Both the position numbers and the translations under genes were made by a program. A DNA stretch of 38,297 bases, from NCBI GenBank assembly GCA_026390195.1, contig JAPLGK010000027.1, forward strand, positions 1 through 38,297, read 5' to 3'. The notes under the pieces are model-generated. The model was not told where the DNA came from, made no database searches, and saw only the letters and a program-made list of their open reading frames with translations. This stretch comes from Caldisericota bacterium. GTDB lineage: Bacteria; Caldisericota; Caldisericia; Cryosericales; Cryosericaceae. This document shows positions 27,638-36,685 of the stretch, in pieces; position 1 is the first letter of the stretch, and each line of letters opens with the position of its first letter.

Positions 27638-29053
27638 CTACTGCTGTACTGGAAGGTCCCGCTGCGCCGCCAGGGCGCGGTCGATCTCCTGCAGGATGTG
27701 CTTGGCGCTGCGCCAATCCAGCATCAGGACAGGCAGGTCCCTCTTGTGTGCCTCATTGATCACCTTGCCCGAGAAGGAATGGCTAATGTACGACGTCAGG
27801 ACGACCACGAGGCGGGTCGTGGCAAGAACTGCGAGGTCGAGGTCTTCCTTGCCGTTTGTGGCGATACAGACGCTGTTGGGAAGCCATGTCTGCAGGTTTC
27901 GGGACAGTGTCTCATGTCCACCGGCAACCAGGATCCGCTCGGTGATGGAGCGCACGGTGTACTGCACTTCGGACTCAGGCTCGTCGCGCGCCGAGAGAAT
28001 GCCCAGCAGCCGCGAGATCTCGGCTTCGCGCGCACTCAGCCGGTCGCGTGCCCGGTCCAGCTCGCTGGTCAGGCGGTGCGCCTCGCGCAGTTGAACCACA
28101 AGGTCTGCGCGTGCCTTGCGCAGTTCCTCGCCGTCTGCTGGGGCGCCGACCGATGGGGCCGGCTCATAGGAAATCGGTGACTGTGTCAGCGACACTTGCC
28201 TCAGGGCAAAGAGTCCGGCAAGCATGCTGACGGTTGTCCCGTCGTCGAGTTTGGCATCGGCTCCGGCAAGCAGGAAGGCAGCCTGCCAGACGTCACCCGG
28301 TCCTGGAGATACGGCCTGGTCCACCTGTCCTACCTGCCTGAGAAGATCACGAGCAGCGCTCAGGCGTATCGTAAGGTCCGACTCTCCCCCGTCCTCACGG
28401 GTCACTCGCCACCACAGCTGGTCATACCTCAAAGCGGCATCATAGCGGGACCGGCTTGCCGGATCGATCTCCACCGCTGCCAGGGTCAGGCGGTGCAGCG
28501 CCTTGACGAGGGAATGATCCAGAGCCTCACGCAATGGGGTCTCCGCTATCGGGACACCGCAGACGCCGGCGTACCATGACAGCACCACCAGTTCCATATC
28601 GGGCTCCTGCTGCTGTTCCCTTGGATGCATCGCCCTGAACCGCTCTAGGCTGATGCTCTCTCCGACGCTAACCGTCTGCCACGCACGGCGCCAGCCATGT
28701 CGCATGATCTCACCCAGGCAGGCCCGCGCCCGCTGGTCGTGCTGTGCCGCCACCGATACTCCCACCAGCCTGCAGGCAAACGATGTATCTTCCATGGACA
28801 AGGTGACCAGCGCCGGGTGACGCATGAGCACGCTGCCCGCCGCCTGCGCATCCCACGTGGGGTCGGCCAGCCGAAGCGCGTCATCGATATGCCGATGCAG
28901 ATGCGCATTCGCTGCACACGCCGCAAGCGCAAACGGAGTGATATCGGGCTGGGTGGACGGACGTACTGATGGCATTAGGGAACCGGGGCGCTGTCCCCCA
29001 GCCAGTTGTTCTTTCAGTGACTGCGCCAGCCGTGCCTTCTCCTTCTCGTCCAT
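27638..29053 (-). CDS. DUF2325 domain-containing protein
   Basis: C-terminal ILVAGGHETLSRNLQTWLPNSVCIATNGKEDLDLAVLATTRLVVVLTSYISHSFSGKVINEAHKRDLPVLML matches DUF2325; coiled-coil segment (AHRLTSELDRARDRLSAREAEISRLLG) before it. Confidence 0.75.
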   Translation of the reverse strand: MDEKEKARLAQSLKEQLAGGQRPGSLMPSVRPSTQPDITPFALAACAANAHLHRHIDDALRLADPTWDAQAAGSVLMRHPALVTLSMEDTSFACRLVGVSVAAQHDQRARACLGEIMRHGWRRAWQTVSVGESISLERFRAMHPREQQQEPDMELVVLSWYAGVCGVPIAETPLREALDHSLVKALHRLTLAAVEIDPASRSRYDAALRYDQLWWRVTREDGGESDLTIRLSAARDLLRQVGQVDQAVSPGPGDVWQAAFLLAGADAKLDDGTTVSMLAGLFALRQVSLTQSPISYEPAPSVGAPADGEELRKARADLVVQLREAHRLTSELDRARDRLSAREAEISRLLGILSARDEPESEVQYTVRSITERILVAGGHETLSRNLQTWLPNSVCIATNGKEDLDLAVLATTRLVVVLTSYISHSFSGKVINEAHKRDLPVLMLDWRSAKHILQEIDRALAAQRDLPVQQ

Positions 29054-29169
29054 CGCTCACCTCGCACAATGGACAGTATATTGCTGGTCACCGCACTTTC
29101 ACGGCGCAAGCGTCAACATTCTGAAAGGGTACAGGAGCTACACATGTTGGGCCACACCTCGCCGGACAG

Positions 29170-29191
29170 CCGCGTACGCAGGAATCCATCC
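29170..29191 (-). repeat. Inverted 22-nt copy of the repeat at 27564..27585
   Basis: Minus strand GGATGGATTCCTGCGTACGCGG versus GGATGGATTCCCGCATACGCGG, 20/22 identical. Confidence 0.65.
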
Positions 29192-29379
29192 CTGGACGAG
29201 TCTGTGGGGTGCCACGTCCCTGCCAACGAAGGGGATTGTGAAGGACGCCCATCGTGCGTCTAGCCTTGACCCCAGCAATCGTACAGTCGGTACGCGCGGC
29301 AGAAAGGAGGCATATTCCCATTAGACGGTTTGGCCGCAGCGTTCGAGCTGTATGGCACAGCAATAGCCAGCAATGGTGC

Positions 29380-30657
29380 CTACAGGCGGATCTCTCCCGG
29401 CCAGGGATCGTGCAAACAGACGCCCCAGATGCGATCAACGGCCCGCAGGGCGACCTCATTCTGCAGCAGGTGGATCCAGAACGCGCCGCGTTCCGTGAGC
29501 CACAGCCGGCCGGCCTCTTCGCGGACCATGCCGAGCACTCGTGCCTTGGCCAGCAGCAGCCACAGTTTGCCTGCGTCAGCGCGAAAGTGATCCCGCAGCT
29601 CCCCAATGTCCAGGCTCGAGTCGTACAGACGCCAGTAGAGCCAGAACGACCGTTCCATGGCCGGCGTAAACGCCATGGACAGCGCCACCGGAGAACGGCC
29701 TGCAGCGCACGCCGCCATGTACTCCGGCACACAGAAGGTGTTGAACCAGGATAACCCCTGGATGTGCGACCCGGCGCCCGCTCCCAAGCCGACGTACTCG
29801 TCCCGTGTGACCGAGGAATACCGCGGACCCTGACCCTTCTTGAACCCCCAGACCGACACGCGCCGATAGCCATGGCCCTCGAGGAAGGCATGCATGGCGT
29901 GATACATGACGCGCCGCCCACGAGGGGGCGGCATGCGCAGCTCGGGCAGGCCCTGCGAGCGCCCCGCCGTCGAATAGGGGAACGAGAACAACGGGCAGCA
30001 GGTCACCTGGTCCACCCCCAGCTGTGCCACGAGTTCCAGGTCGCGCAGGAAATCCGGAACTGTCTGCCCGGGGAGGCAGAACATCAGATCGACGTTCAGC
30101 GACTGGAATCCTGCAGCCTGCGCCACGCTCACCGCCTCGCGCGCCGCTTCGCCACTATATATTCGGCCGATAGCTCGCAGGAGACGGTCGTCAAAGCTCT
30201 GCACGCCGAGGCTGAGGACGTCGACGTCAAGGGCGCGCAGACGCGTTACGACGGCTGGCGTGATGTCGCCGACGGTCGTCTCCAGGGCAACCTCGCCCGC
30301 GATGTCGAAAAGCTCGTGGAAGCCCTTCAGCATTGGCCCAAGCTGGTTCAGCATGGTCGTGGGCGTACCGCCGCCAATGTAGAGCGACGATGCCTGGATC
30401 TTGTGTTCACCGCCCGCGTACCTGGCCAGTTCCGCAAGGACCGCCTGCGCATACGGTTCCGCCAGATCCGCGTCATACGCGATACGGTCGTACGGACAGT
30501 AGGGGCACAGGCTCCGGCAGAAGGGTATGTGCAGGTACAGCCCCGCCCGCGTGACGGCAGGCGGCGTGAACCCGGTGGCTGGGCGCAGGACAAAGTCCTG
30601 GTCGGGCCCTGCGAGATACCTCCGGCCTGTCCGTGCCAAGACCCTAGTCAAGTTCAT
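29380..30657 (-). CDS. Radical SAM protein, coproporphyrinogen III oxidase/HemW-like
   Basis: LYLHIPFCRSLCPYCPYD (CxxxCxxC), SLYIGGGTPTTM, LSLGVQSFDDRLLRAIGR, NVDLMFCLPGQT. ATG at 30657 with upstream GGGAG. Confidence 0.87.
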   Translation of the reverse strand: MNLTRVLARTGRRYLAGPDQDFVLRPATGFTPPAVTRAGLYLHIPFCRSLCPYCPYDRIAYDADLAEPYAQAVLAELARYAGGEHKIQASSLYIGGGTPTTMLNQLGPMLKGFHELFDIAGEVALETTVGDITPAVVTRLRALDVDVLSLGVQSFDDRLLRAIGRIYSGEAAREAVSVAQAAGFQSLNVDLMFCLPGQTVPDFLRDLELVAQLGVDQVTCCPLFSFPYSTAGRSQGLPELRMPPPRGRRVMYHAMHAFLEGHGYRRVSVWGFKKGQGPRYSSVTRDEYVGLGAGAGSHIQGLSWFNTFCVPEYMAACAAGRSPVALSMAFTPAMERSFWLYWRLYDSSLDIGELRDHFRADAGKLWLLLAKARVLGMVREEAGRLWLTERGAFWIHLLQNEVALRAVDRIWGVCLHDPWPGEIRL

Positions 30658-30854
30658 GCCGTTCCAGCTCCCTGTCCCTGTCATATAGATCTCATATCTA
30701 GTATACCCCGCCATGAGCCAAACCGTGCTATAGTACTTGTCGGACCACCCATGTTTGTGGTTTCGCAAGGGGACATCGCCGCCTTCTCCGTGCCGGGAAG
30801 CGGCCGCGACTGTTGCGCTAGGGATGCCGCTGATAACCCACATGGAGGCTTGGC

Positions 30855-31496
30855 ATGAAGACACCGCTCAAGACAAGAACCCTCACTCTGACTCAATTCG
30901 CTATGCTTCTCGCTATTGAGGCTGTGGTCTGCTTCACGCCGCTCGGTTCCCTTCCGGCGGTGGGACCGATCGTCGCGACCCTCGCCATGGTCCCGGTCAT
31001 CATCACCGCGATCCTTCTCGGCACCGGCGCTGGCGCGGCCATGGGGGCATTCGCCGGGCTGTTCAGCTTCCTGGTCTGGACGTTCACGCCGCCGAACCCT
31101 CTTTTCGCGTTTGTTTTTACTCCCTTCTATGCGCTCGGGACCACGCACGGAAATGTGTGGAGCCTCGTCATCTGCTTCGTGCCGAGGATCCTCGTCGGCG
31201 TGGTAGCAGGCGCCTGCTTCAAGCTGTTCACCCGCCTGAACTGGAAGAGTGGCATCGTCTACGGCCTCAGCGGGGCGCTAGGCAGCCTGGCAAACACCTT
31301 TGGAGTCCTTGGGGGCATCTACGTGTTCTTTGGCCACAGCTACGCAACCGTACTGGGAAAGGGCTTCGATGTGCTTCTCGGATTGCTCGGCCTGATCATC
31401 CTGACGAGTGGTATCCCCGAGGCAGTAATCGGGGGAGTGGCCGCGTACGCTGTCTGCCGGCCCATACAGAAACACATGAAGCATGATTCTGACTGA
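30855..31496 (+). CDS. ECF transporter S component
   Basis: Six-TM small protein: LTQFAMLLAIEAVVCFTPLGSLPAVGPIVATLAMVPVIITAILLGTGAGAAMGAFAGLFSFL... Confidence 0.82.
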   Translation: MKTPLKTRTLTLTQFAMLLAIEAVVCFTPLGSLPAVGPIVATLAMVPVIITAILLGTGAGAAMGAFAGLFSFLVWTFTPPNPLFAFVFTPFYALGTTHGNVWSLVICFVPRILVGVVAGACFKLFTRLNWKSGIVYGLSGALGSLANTFGVLGGIYVFFGHSYATVLGKGFDVLLGLLGLIILTSGIPEAVIGGVAAYAVCRPIQKHMKHDSD

Positions 31497-31571
31497 GTCT
31501 TGCCGTTCGGCGCCTTCGCCTTCATCCGAGTGCTGACAGGAATGGCGTAGCGGGCGAGGCTCAAGAGATCG

Positions 31572-31608
31572 AGAGCCCGTGGGCATATGCCCACGGGCTC
31601 TTCTGTTT
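31572..31608 (+). terminator. Intrinsic terminator between convergent genes
   Basis: AGAGCCCGTGGGC-ATAT-GCCCACGGGCTCT followed by TCTGTTT; perfect 13-bp stem. Confidence 0.9.
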
Positions 31609-31679
31609 GATACGAACGGTTCTGCGAAAAGTGTAGACCTCACCCCGGTTACCCGTCCGGAATCAGCGGGCAGGAGATT

Positions 31680-33437
31680 CTAGCTCATTGGGTACTTTAT
31701 CGTTACTGTTTGGGTATTGGACTCCCACAGGACATCGCACCCAAGATTCTCAGCGACAAATCTCAGTGGTATCATCGTCCTCGAATTGATGATCTCGGGA
31801 ACGACCTTCGGGTCATCCTTGTCTATGTGAATATCCTTGCCATTCACCTTGGCGGTTGAGCTTCCTATCCACAACTGCATGGTGGTACTGCCCAGCGCAA
31901 GGGTCACCTTCTTCGCAGTCCCATCCCATGCAATCGTGCCTCCCAGCGACTCGATAATTGCTCTGATTGGGACAAGCGTTCTGTTGTTCTTGATGATGGG
32001 CTTGGTACCTTGCTCGTCGATCGCCTTCTCAGTTCCATTCACGTTCATTTTCGGATTGTTGATCTGAAGTGTGACAATCGTCTGCGAACCACCACAGATT
32101 GTGGCGGAAAGGAGTTTCGGAATGGAATCCTCTGAACTTGACTTGGCCGCACCCACAGATACGCTTGCGCTCTTGATGCCTGCAGTACTTGCCGTCAGTT
32201 TTGCTATCGCTGCGTGCAGGTTGGCGCTGAAGAGGTACTTGCTGCTGCCAGGAATACCGCCCGATGAGTCTGTCTTGATGACCAGGAAGTCGTAGTTCTG
32301 CTGATCGAACGATGCGAACGACTCCGTAACTCCGACAGCGACGAATCCGGAATCGGCCGCTTGTGTCACCGCATTCGCATAATCACTGTTGTCTCCCCTG
32401 AATGTCTCTGCCCACTGTACGGCTCCACCCGCATTCAGCTTCGCCAGGAACACATCATCGTTCTTCGCATCGAATCCCAATGTCAAGCCAGCAAGCACGA
32501 ACCCGCTGTCGCTGGCCTTTGTCATGCCATACCACTCTTCATTGTAGCCGGTGCCATAGGTATTCGACCACACAACTCCACCCGAAGAGTTAATTTTCAT
32601 GACATAGCAGTCGTCGTTTCCTGCACCAAGTGAAGCAGTGTATCCTGCAACAACACTGTCAGTACCACTTGCGCTCGCAATCGAGGTAGCTACATCCTCG
32701 GAGGCTCCGCCGAACGTCCTTGCCCAGCCCAGGCTGCCGCTCGAATTCAGTTTGCAGACAAGTATGTCGTCGTCTCCCGCACCACGGATGGCAGTGGAGC
32801 AGGCGACCACAATCCCATTGTCACCTGACTCACATGCCAGTACCTGCTTCTCTGTATCGACGTCACCGAGCGTGGTTGCCCACTTGACGCCACCGCTGGC
32901 GTCGATTTTCAGGATAAGCCCTTGACCTTGGCCTTCCGAAAAGGAAGTCGTGTTGCCAGCAATGATGAACCCACCGTCGGACGTCTGGACGATCTGGGTG
33001 GGCCAATCCTTTCCGTCGCCACCATACGTCTTCTGAACCAGGATGTTCCCTTTTGCATCAAGCTTGAGGAAGAGCACATCCTCAGAAGTGGAGGTGGCCG
33101 CGATGGCAATTTCTCCCGACTTGGTCTCCACAGCAGACGTACTATTGTAGTCAGCAACGTCCGTGAACGTCTTCGTCCATAGAATGCTTCCCCCGGAATT
33201 CAACTTGACAACCAGAAGGGCGTTATCCTCACCAAATGAAGCCGTTGTACCAGTCACCAAGATGCCTGCGTCGGCCGTTTGCAGAACAGAAAATGCCTCG
33301 TCACCACTCGCCCCTCCGAAGATTTTCGCCCACGAAGGCGAAGCGGCAAGCACAGTGTCCGTGTTGTGTACGATGCTGGGCAGGCAGAACACGGCCAGCA
33401 CAATCAGAACAACGGCAACTGACAGAAGTTTCCTCAT
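31680..33437 (-). CDS. Secreted beta-propeller-like repeat protein with C-terminal copper-amine-oxidase-N-like (stalk) domain
   Basis: Signal peptide; about seven ~50-aa repeats (WAKIFGGASGDEAFSVLQTADAGILVTGTTASFGEDNALLVVKLNSGGSILWTKTF...); C-term NNRTLVPIRAIIESLGGTIAWDGTAKKVTLAL...SRTMIPLRFVAENLGCDVLWE. Confidence 0.85.
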   Translation of the reverse strand: MRKLLSVAVVLIVLAVFCLPSIVHNTDTVLAASPSWAKIFGGASGDEAFSVLQTADAGILVTGTTASFGEDNALLVVKLNSGGSILWTKTFTDVADYNSTSAVETKSGEIAIAATSTSEDVLFLKLDAKGNILVQKTYGGDGKDWPTQIVQTSDGGFIIAGNTTSFSEGQGQGLILKIDASGGVKWATTLGDVDTEKQVLACESGDNGIVVACSTAIRGAGDDDILVCKLNSSGSLGWARTFGGASEDVATSIASASGTDSVVAGYTASLGAGNDDCYVMKINSSGGVVWSNTYGTGYNEEWYGMTKASDSGFVLAGLTLGFDAKNDDVFLAKLNAGGAVQWAETFRGDNSDYANAVTQAADSGFVAVGVTESFASFDQQNYDFLVIKTDSSGGIPGSSKYLFSANLHAAIAKLTASTAGIKSASVSVGAAKSSSEDSIPKLLSATICGGSQTIVTLQINNPKMNVNGTEKAIDEQGTKPIIKNNRTLVPIRAIIESLGGTIAWDGTAKKVTLALGSTTMQLWIGSSTAKVNGKDIHIDKDDPKVVPEIINSRTMIPLRFVAENLGCDVLWESNTQTVTIKYPMS

Positions 33438-33494
33438 ACGGTACACTCCTCTCATTGATTCCACCGGATTCCCACAGACATCACAGAACTGAAT

Positions 33495-33580
33495 GCCTCA
33501 GGTCGCTCACTGTGTTGCCATAGATATAGCATCGCCGATGCCTATTGCAAGCATGGCTTGACACGATCGCGTAACCCGCT
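33495..33580. repeat. Dispersed ~86-nt intergenic repeat, copy A
   Basis: Aligns nearly gap-free with 34854..34939; shared blocks include CTCAC.G.GTTGCCA, CGATGCCT.T.GCAAGCAT..CTTG and TAACCCGCT. Confidence 0.7.
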
Positions 33581-33737
33581 CTTCTTTGTCTCCGCCGCGG
33601 CGGGTGTGGGAGCGCTCGTCAAGTCTGTCATCATGCGCAGGCGCCCGCAGTGGGATGAGAAGCTGATCCTGGCAGCCTCGGGCCTCCTCGGAGGAGAGGG
33701 CGTCACTGGTGGCATCATCGCCTTCATCCGATGCTGA
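33573..33737 (+). pseudogene. C-terminal remnant resembling an OPT-family oligopeptide transporter
   Basis: NPLFFVSAAAGVGALVKSVIMRRRPQWDEKLILAASGLLGGEGVTGGIIAFIRC-stop; SGL.GGEG resembles the OPT C-terminal ASGLIAGEG motif. No start or N-terminal part. Confidence 0.4.
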
Positions 33738-33767
33738 CGGGGACAGTATGGTGGCTCTCCTTGCGGC

Positions 33768-33795
33768 TTGACAGCGGCGGTCGATTCCGTACAAT
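33768..33795 (+). promoter_or_regulatory. Promoter of azlC, probably giving a leaderless mRNA
   Basis: TTGACA (33768-33773), 16-nt spacer, TACAAT (33790-33795), then ATG at 33802 with only 6 intervening nt and no SD. Confidence 0.75.
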
Positions 33796-33801
33796 CCGCC
33801 T

Positions 33802-34488
33802 ATGGAAAACCGATCTGTCTTCCAGCAGGCTGCACGTCATACCCTCCCGGTTCTGATGGGGTATATTCCTCTCGGCATCACATTCGGGTTCGTGGCCGTA
33901 CAGGCAGGGCACCCATGGTGGTATGCGGTGACCATGAGCACCTTTGTCTACTCGGGAGCCACCCAGTTTTTCATCCTTGGACTGTCTGCAACCGGGATGT
34001 CCCTGGCAACGGCCATTGTCATGGCGTGCTTGCTCAACCTGCGCCACTCTTTCTATGGCCTGTCGCTCCTCACAAGGTTCTCTGCAACACGGTGGGCCAA
34101 GCCATACCTGATCTTCGCGATCACGGACGAGACCTTCGCCTTGCTGATGACGATCGAGGAACCGGATCCTTGCACGAGAACTCGGCTGTACGTCGCCATC
34201 TCCTTTTTCGACCAGCTGTACTGGGTCGCCGGAACGCTGATCGGAGCCCTTCTGGGAACAGCTGTCCCTGCCTCCATCACCGGCATCGAGTTTTCGCTGA
34301 CGGCCCTGTTTGTCGTCCTAGCCGTCGAAAGCACCGAGAAAATCCGATCGCTGGTTCCGCTTGCTGTCGCCCTGGCAACGACCGTGCTCGGACACCTCCT
34401 TCTTCCGTCATCAGCCGTTCTGCCGGTCTCCATCGCTTTGGGTACAGGCATGCTGCTGTTTCTCGGAAGGCACACCGTCCATGCCTGA
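33802..34488 (+). CDS. azlC: AzlC family branched-chain amino acid exporter subunit
   Basis: LPVLMGYIPLGITFGFVAVQAG, STFVYSGATQFFILGL, NLRHSFYGLSL, TDETFALL. Confidence 0.93.
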   Translation: MENRSVFQQAARHTLPVLMGYIPLGITFGFVAVQAGHPWWYAVTMSTFVYSGATQFFILGLSATGMSLATAIVMACLLNLRHSFYGLSLLTRFSATRWAKPYLIFAITDETFALLMTIEEPDPCTRTRLYVAISFFDQLYWVAGTLIGALLGTAVPASITGIEFSLTALFVVLAVESTEKIRSLVPLAVALATTVLGHLLLPSSAVLPVSIALGTGMLLFLGRHTVHA

Positions 34489-34798
34489 CTCCCTCGTGGT
34501 CCTCGCCGTCATGGCAGGCATTACCTTCGCAAGCCGTCTGCTGCCGTTCCTGTTGTTCAGCCGCACCCGCCCACCCCGCTGGGTTGTCACTGTCGAGACC
34601 GCTCTGCCGCCACTCGTCCTGTGGCTTCTCGTCTTCTACTCGCTTGATGGTATTGCGTGGCGTACGCCGCCCTACGGGATACCGGCGCTCGCGGGCGTGG
34701 GCATTGTCATTCTCGTTCACCGGTGGAAGCAGAGCGCCCTCCTCAGCATCGTCTCGGGAACGGCAGCCTACATGGTCCTGACGCGGCTGCTGGCATAA
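34481..34798 (+). CDS. azlD: AzlD family branched-chain amino acid exporter subunit
   Basis: ~105 aa, MAGITFASRLLPFLLFSR, 4 TM; overlaps azlC by 8 nt. Confidence 0.9.
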   Translation: MPDSLVVLAVMAGITFASRLLPFLLFSRTRPPRWVVTVETALPPLVLWLLVFYSLDGIAWRTPPYGIPALAGVGIVILVHRWKQSALLSIVSGTAAYMVLTRLLA

Positions 34799-34853
34799 CG
34801 CTCCGCATCAGCCCCGGAGGGTTGCTGGGACCGAGGACGCCACACTGCTGCAT

Positions 34854-34939
34854 GTCTCATGCCACTCACCGCGTTGCCACACGTACAGAATTGGCGATGC
34901 CTGTCGCAAGCATAACTTGCCATGAACGCCTAACCCGCT
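34854..34939. repeat. Dispersed ~86-nt intergenic repeat, copy B
   Basis: See copy A at 33495..33580. Confidence 0.7.
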
Positions 34940-34964
34940 GGCCATGGGGCGTTTCACAGTCCTG

Positions 34965-34993
34965 TTGGACGCCGAGCGCCGCCGTGGTACAAT
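34965..34993 (+). promoter_or_regulatory. Promoter of pta
   Basis: TTGGAC (34965-34970), 17-nt spacer, TACAAT (34988-34993); SD GGGAGGA before ATG 35027. Confidence 0.7.
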
Positions 34994-35026
34994 GCTTGGC
35001 GTAGTCAACCTTTGCGGGAGGAACAT

Positions 35027-36001
35027 ATGAGCGTACTGGAAGACATACGTGCCAAGGCGAAATCCCTGCACCGCACTGTCATTCTGCCCGAGGGCAATGA
35101 AGAACGTACCCTCAAAGCGGCACAGATGCTGGTCAGCGGCGGCATGGCGGACGTTATCCTGGTTGAGGACGAGGCATCCATCCGCGCCAACGCGACGCGC
35201 CTGGGCATCGACCTGACCAGCGTGCAGATCGTGGATCCGAAGACGTCACCCAAGGCAGCCGAGTTTGCCACCCTCATCTATGAGAAGCGCAAGGCCAAGG
35301 GCATGATGCCCGAGAAAGCGGCTGAGCTGTCCGTGGACCCCATCTACTTTGCCACCTGCATGCTGGCAACCGGCATGGCACACGCGCTGGTGACAGGTGC
35401 CGTACACAACACCGGTGACATGCTGCGGCCCGCGCTGCAAATCGTCGGCACCGCGCCCGGCAGCAAGACGGTCAGTTCCATGTTTCTCATGGTCATGCCA
35501 GATGGCAAGCTGCTGGGCTTTGGCGACTGCGCAGTCATCCCGGACCCCACCGTCGATCAGCTGGCGGACATTGCTATCGCGACCGCAAAGACGTACAAGA
35601 CCCTGACAGGCATCGAGCCCGCCGTCGCGATGCTGTCCTTCAGCACCAAGGGCTCCGCCGAGCACGACATGGTCACCAAGGTCCGTGAGGCGACTGCACT
35701 GGCACACCAGAAGGCACCCGAGCTCCTGCTCGACGGCGAACTGCAGTTCGACGCCGCGTACGTACCCTCAGTCGGTGCGCGCAAGGCCCCAGACAGCCCG
35801 GTCGCTGGCAAAGCAAACGTCTTCATCTTTCCCGAGCTCAACGCCGGCACCATCGGCTACAAGCTGGTTCAGCGGCTGGCGGGCGCCCAGGCCATCGGGC
35901 CCATCTCGCAGGGCCTGGCCAAGCCGGCCAACGACCTGTCCCGCGGCTGCTCGCCCGAGGACATCCGGGACGTCTGCTGTATCGCCCTGCTGAACGCATA
36001 G
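35027..36001 (+). CDS. pta: Phosphate acetyltransferase
   Basis: TVILPEGNEERTLKAAQML, DPIYFATCMLATGMAHALVTGAVHNTGDMLRPALQIVGTAPG, VFIFPELNAGTIGYKLVQRLAGAQAIGPISQGLAKPANDLSRGC. Confidence 0.96.
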   Translation: MSVLEDIRAKAKSLHRTVILPEGNEERTLKAAQMLVSGGMADVILVEDEASIRANATRLGIDLTSVQIVDPKTSPKAAEFATLIYEKRKAKGMMPEKAAELSVDPIYFATCMLATGMAHALVTGAVHNTGDMLRPALQIVGTAPGSKTVSSMFLMVMPDGKLLGFGDCAVIPDPTVDQLADIAIATAKTYKTLTGIEPAVAMLSFSTKGSAEHDMVTKVREATALAHQKAPELLLDGELQFDAAYVPSVGARKAPDSPVAGKANVFIFPELNAGTIGYKLVQRLAGAQAIGPISQGLAKPANDLSRGCSPEDIRDVCCIALLNA

Positions 36002-36079
36002 TTGCAGGGACTGGCCCACACGACATAGAAATCTGAGGGGCGGCCATGTGCTGCCCCTTTCGTGAGTCCGGAGGAACGA

Positions 36080-36685
36080 ATGGAACAGAAGAAGCTCATC
36101 ACCTACACAGCCGGTCACGCGTCAGTCAGAAAACAGCTTCTGCTGTTCTGGACCTTTTTCATCATCGGGTCGTTTACCATCGGAGGCGGCTACGCCATGA
36201 TCCTCATGATGAAGCGCTATCTCGTCGAGCAGTATCACTGGCTCAAGGACGAGGAATTCTATGACATGCTGGCCATCAGCCAGGTCACGCCCGGACCGAT
36301 CGCCGTCAACATGGCGACATTTGTCGGCTACACGCAGGGCGGTGTCCTGGGGTCCGTCCTTGCCACGCTAGGCGTCAGTATCCCGGCCGTGGCCGTTATC
36401 ATCGTCATCGCCGTCTTCTTCCCTGGCTTCAAGGACAACGTCTGGATCCAGCGCTTCTTTGCCGGCGTCATCGTGGGTGTCGTCGCGCAGATAGCGACAA
36501 TCGTCCTCGACATGGGCAAACGACAGAAATGGACCACTATCTCCGTCATCGTCTGTGCAGGTTCGCTGGGCGTCCTGTTCTTTGTCCAACAGGTCAGCCC
36601 TATCTGGCTCATCCTGGGCGGCGGTCTGGTCGGCCTCGCCGTCGAGGCGCTGAAACCCAAATCAGCTGGGGGCGCGTCATCATGA
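36080..36685 (+). CDS. Chromate transporter family protein (half subunit 1)
   Basis: FIIGSFTIGGGYAMILMMKRYLVEQYHWLKDEEFYDMLAISQVTPGPIAVNMATFVGY. SD GGAGGA. Confidence 0.92.
   Translation: MEQKKLITYTAGHASVRKQLLLFWTFFIIGSFTIGGGYAMILMMKRYLVEQYHWLKDEEFYDMLAISQVTPGPIAVNMATFVGYTQGGVLGSVLATLGVSIPAVAVIIVIAVFFPGFKDNVWIQRFFAGVIVGVVAQIATIVLDMGKRQKWTTISVIVCAGSLGVLFFVQQVSPIWLILGGGLVGLAVEALKPKSAGGASS

Noticed and set aside
29764-30858. 364-aa plus-strand ORF
   Set aside because: Antisense to the radical SAM gene, which has clear CxxxCxxC and GGGTP motifs.
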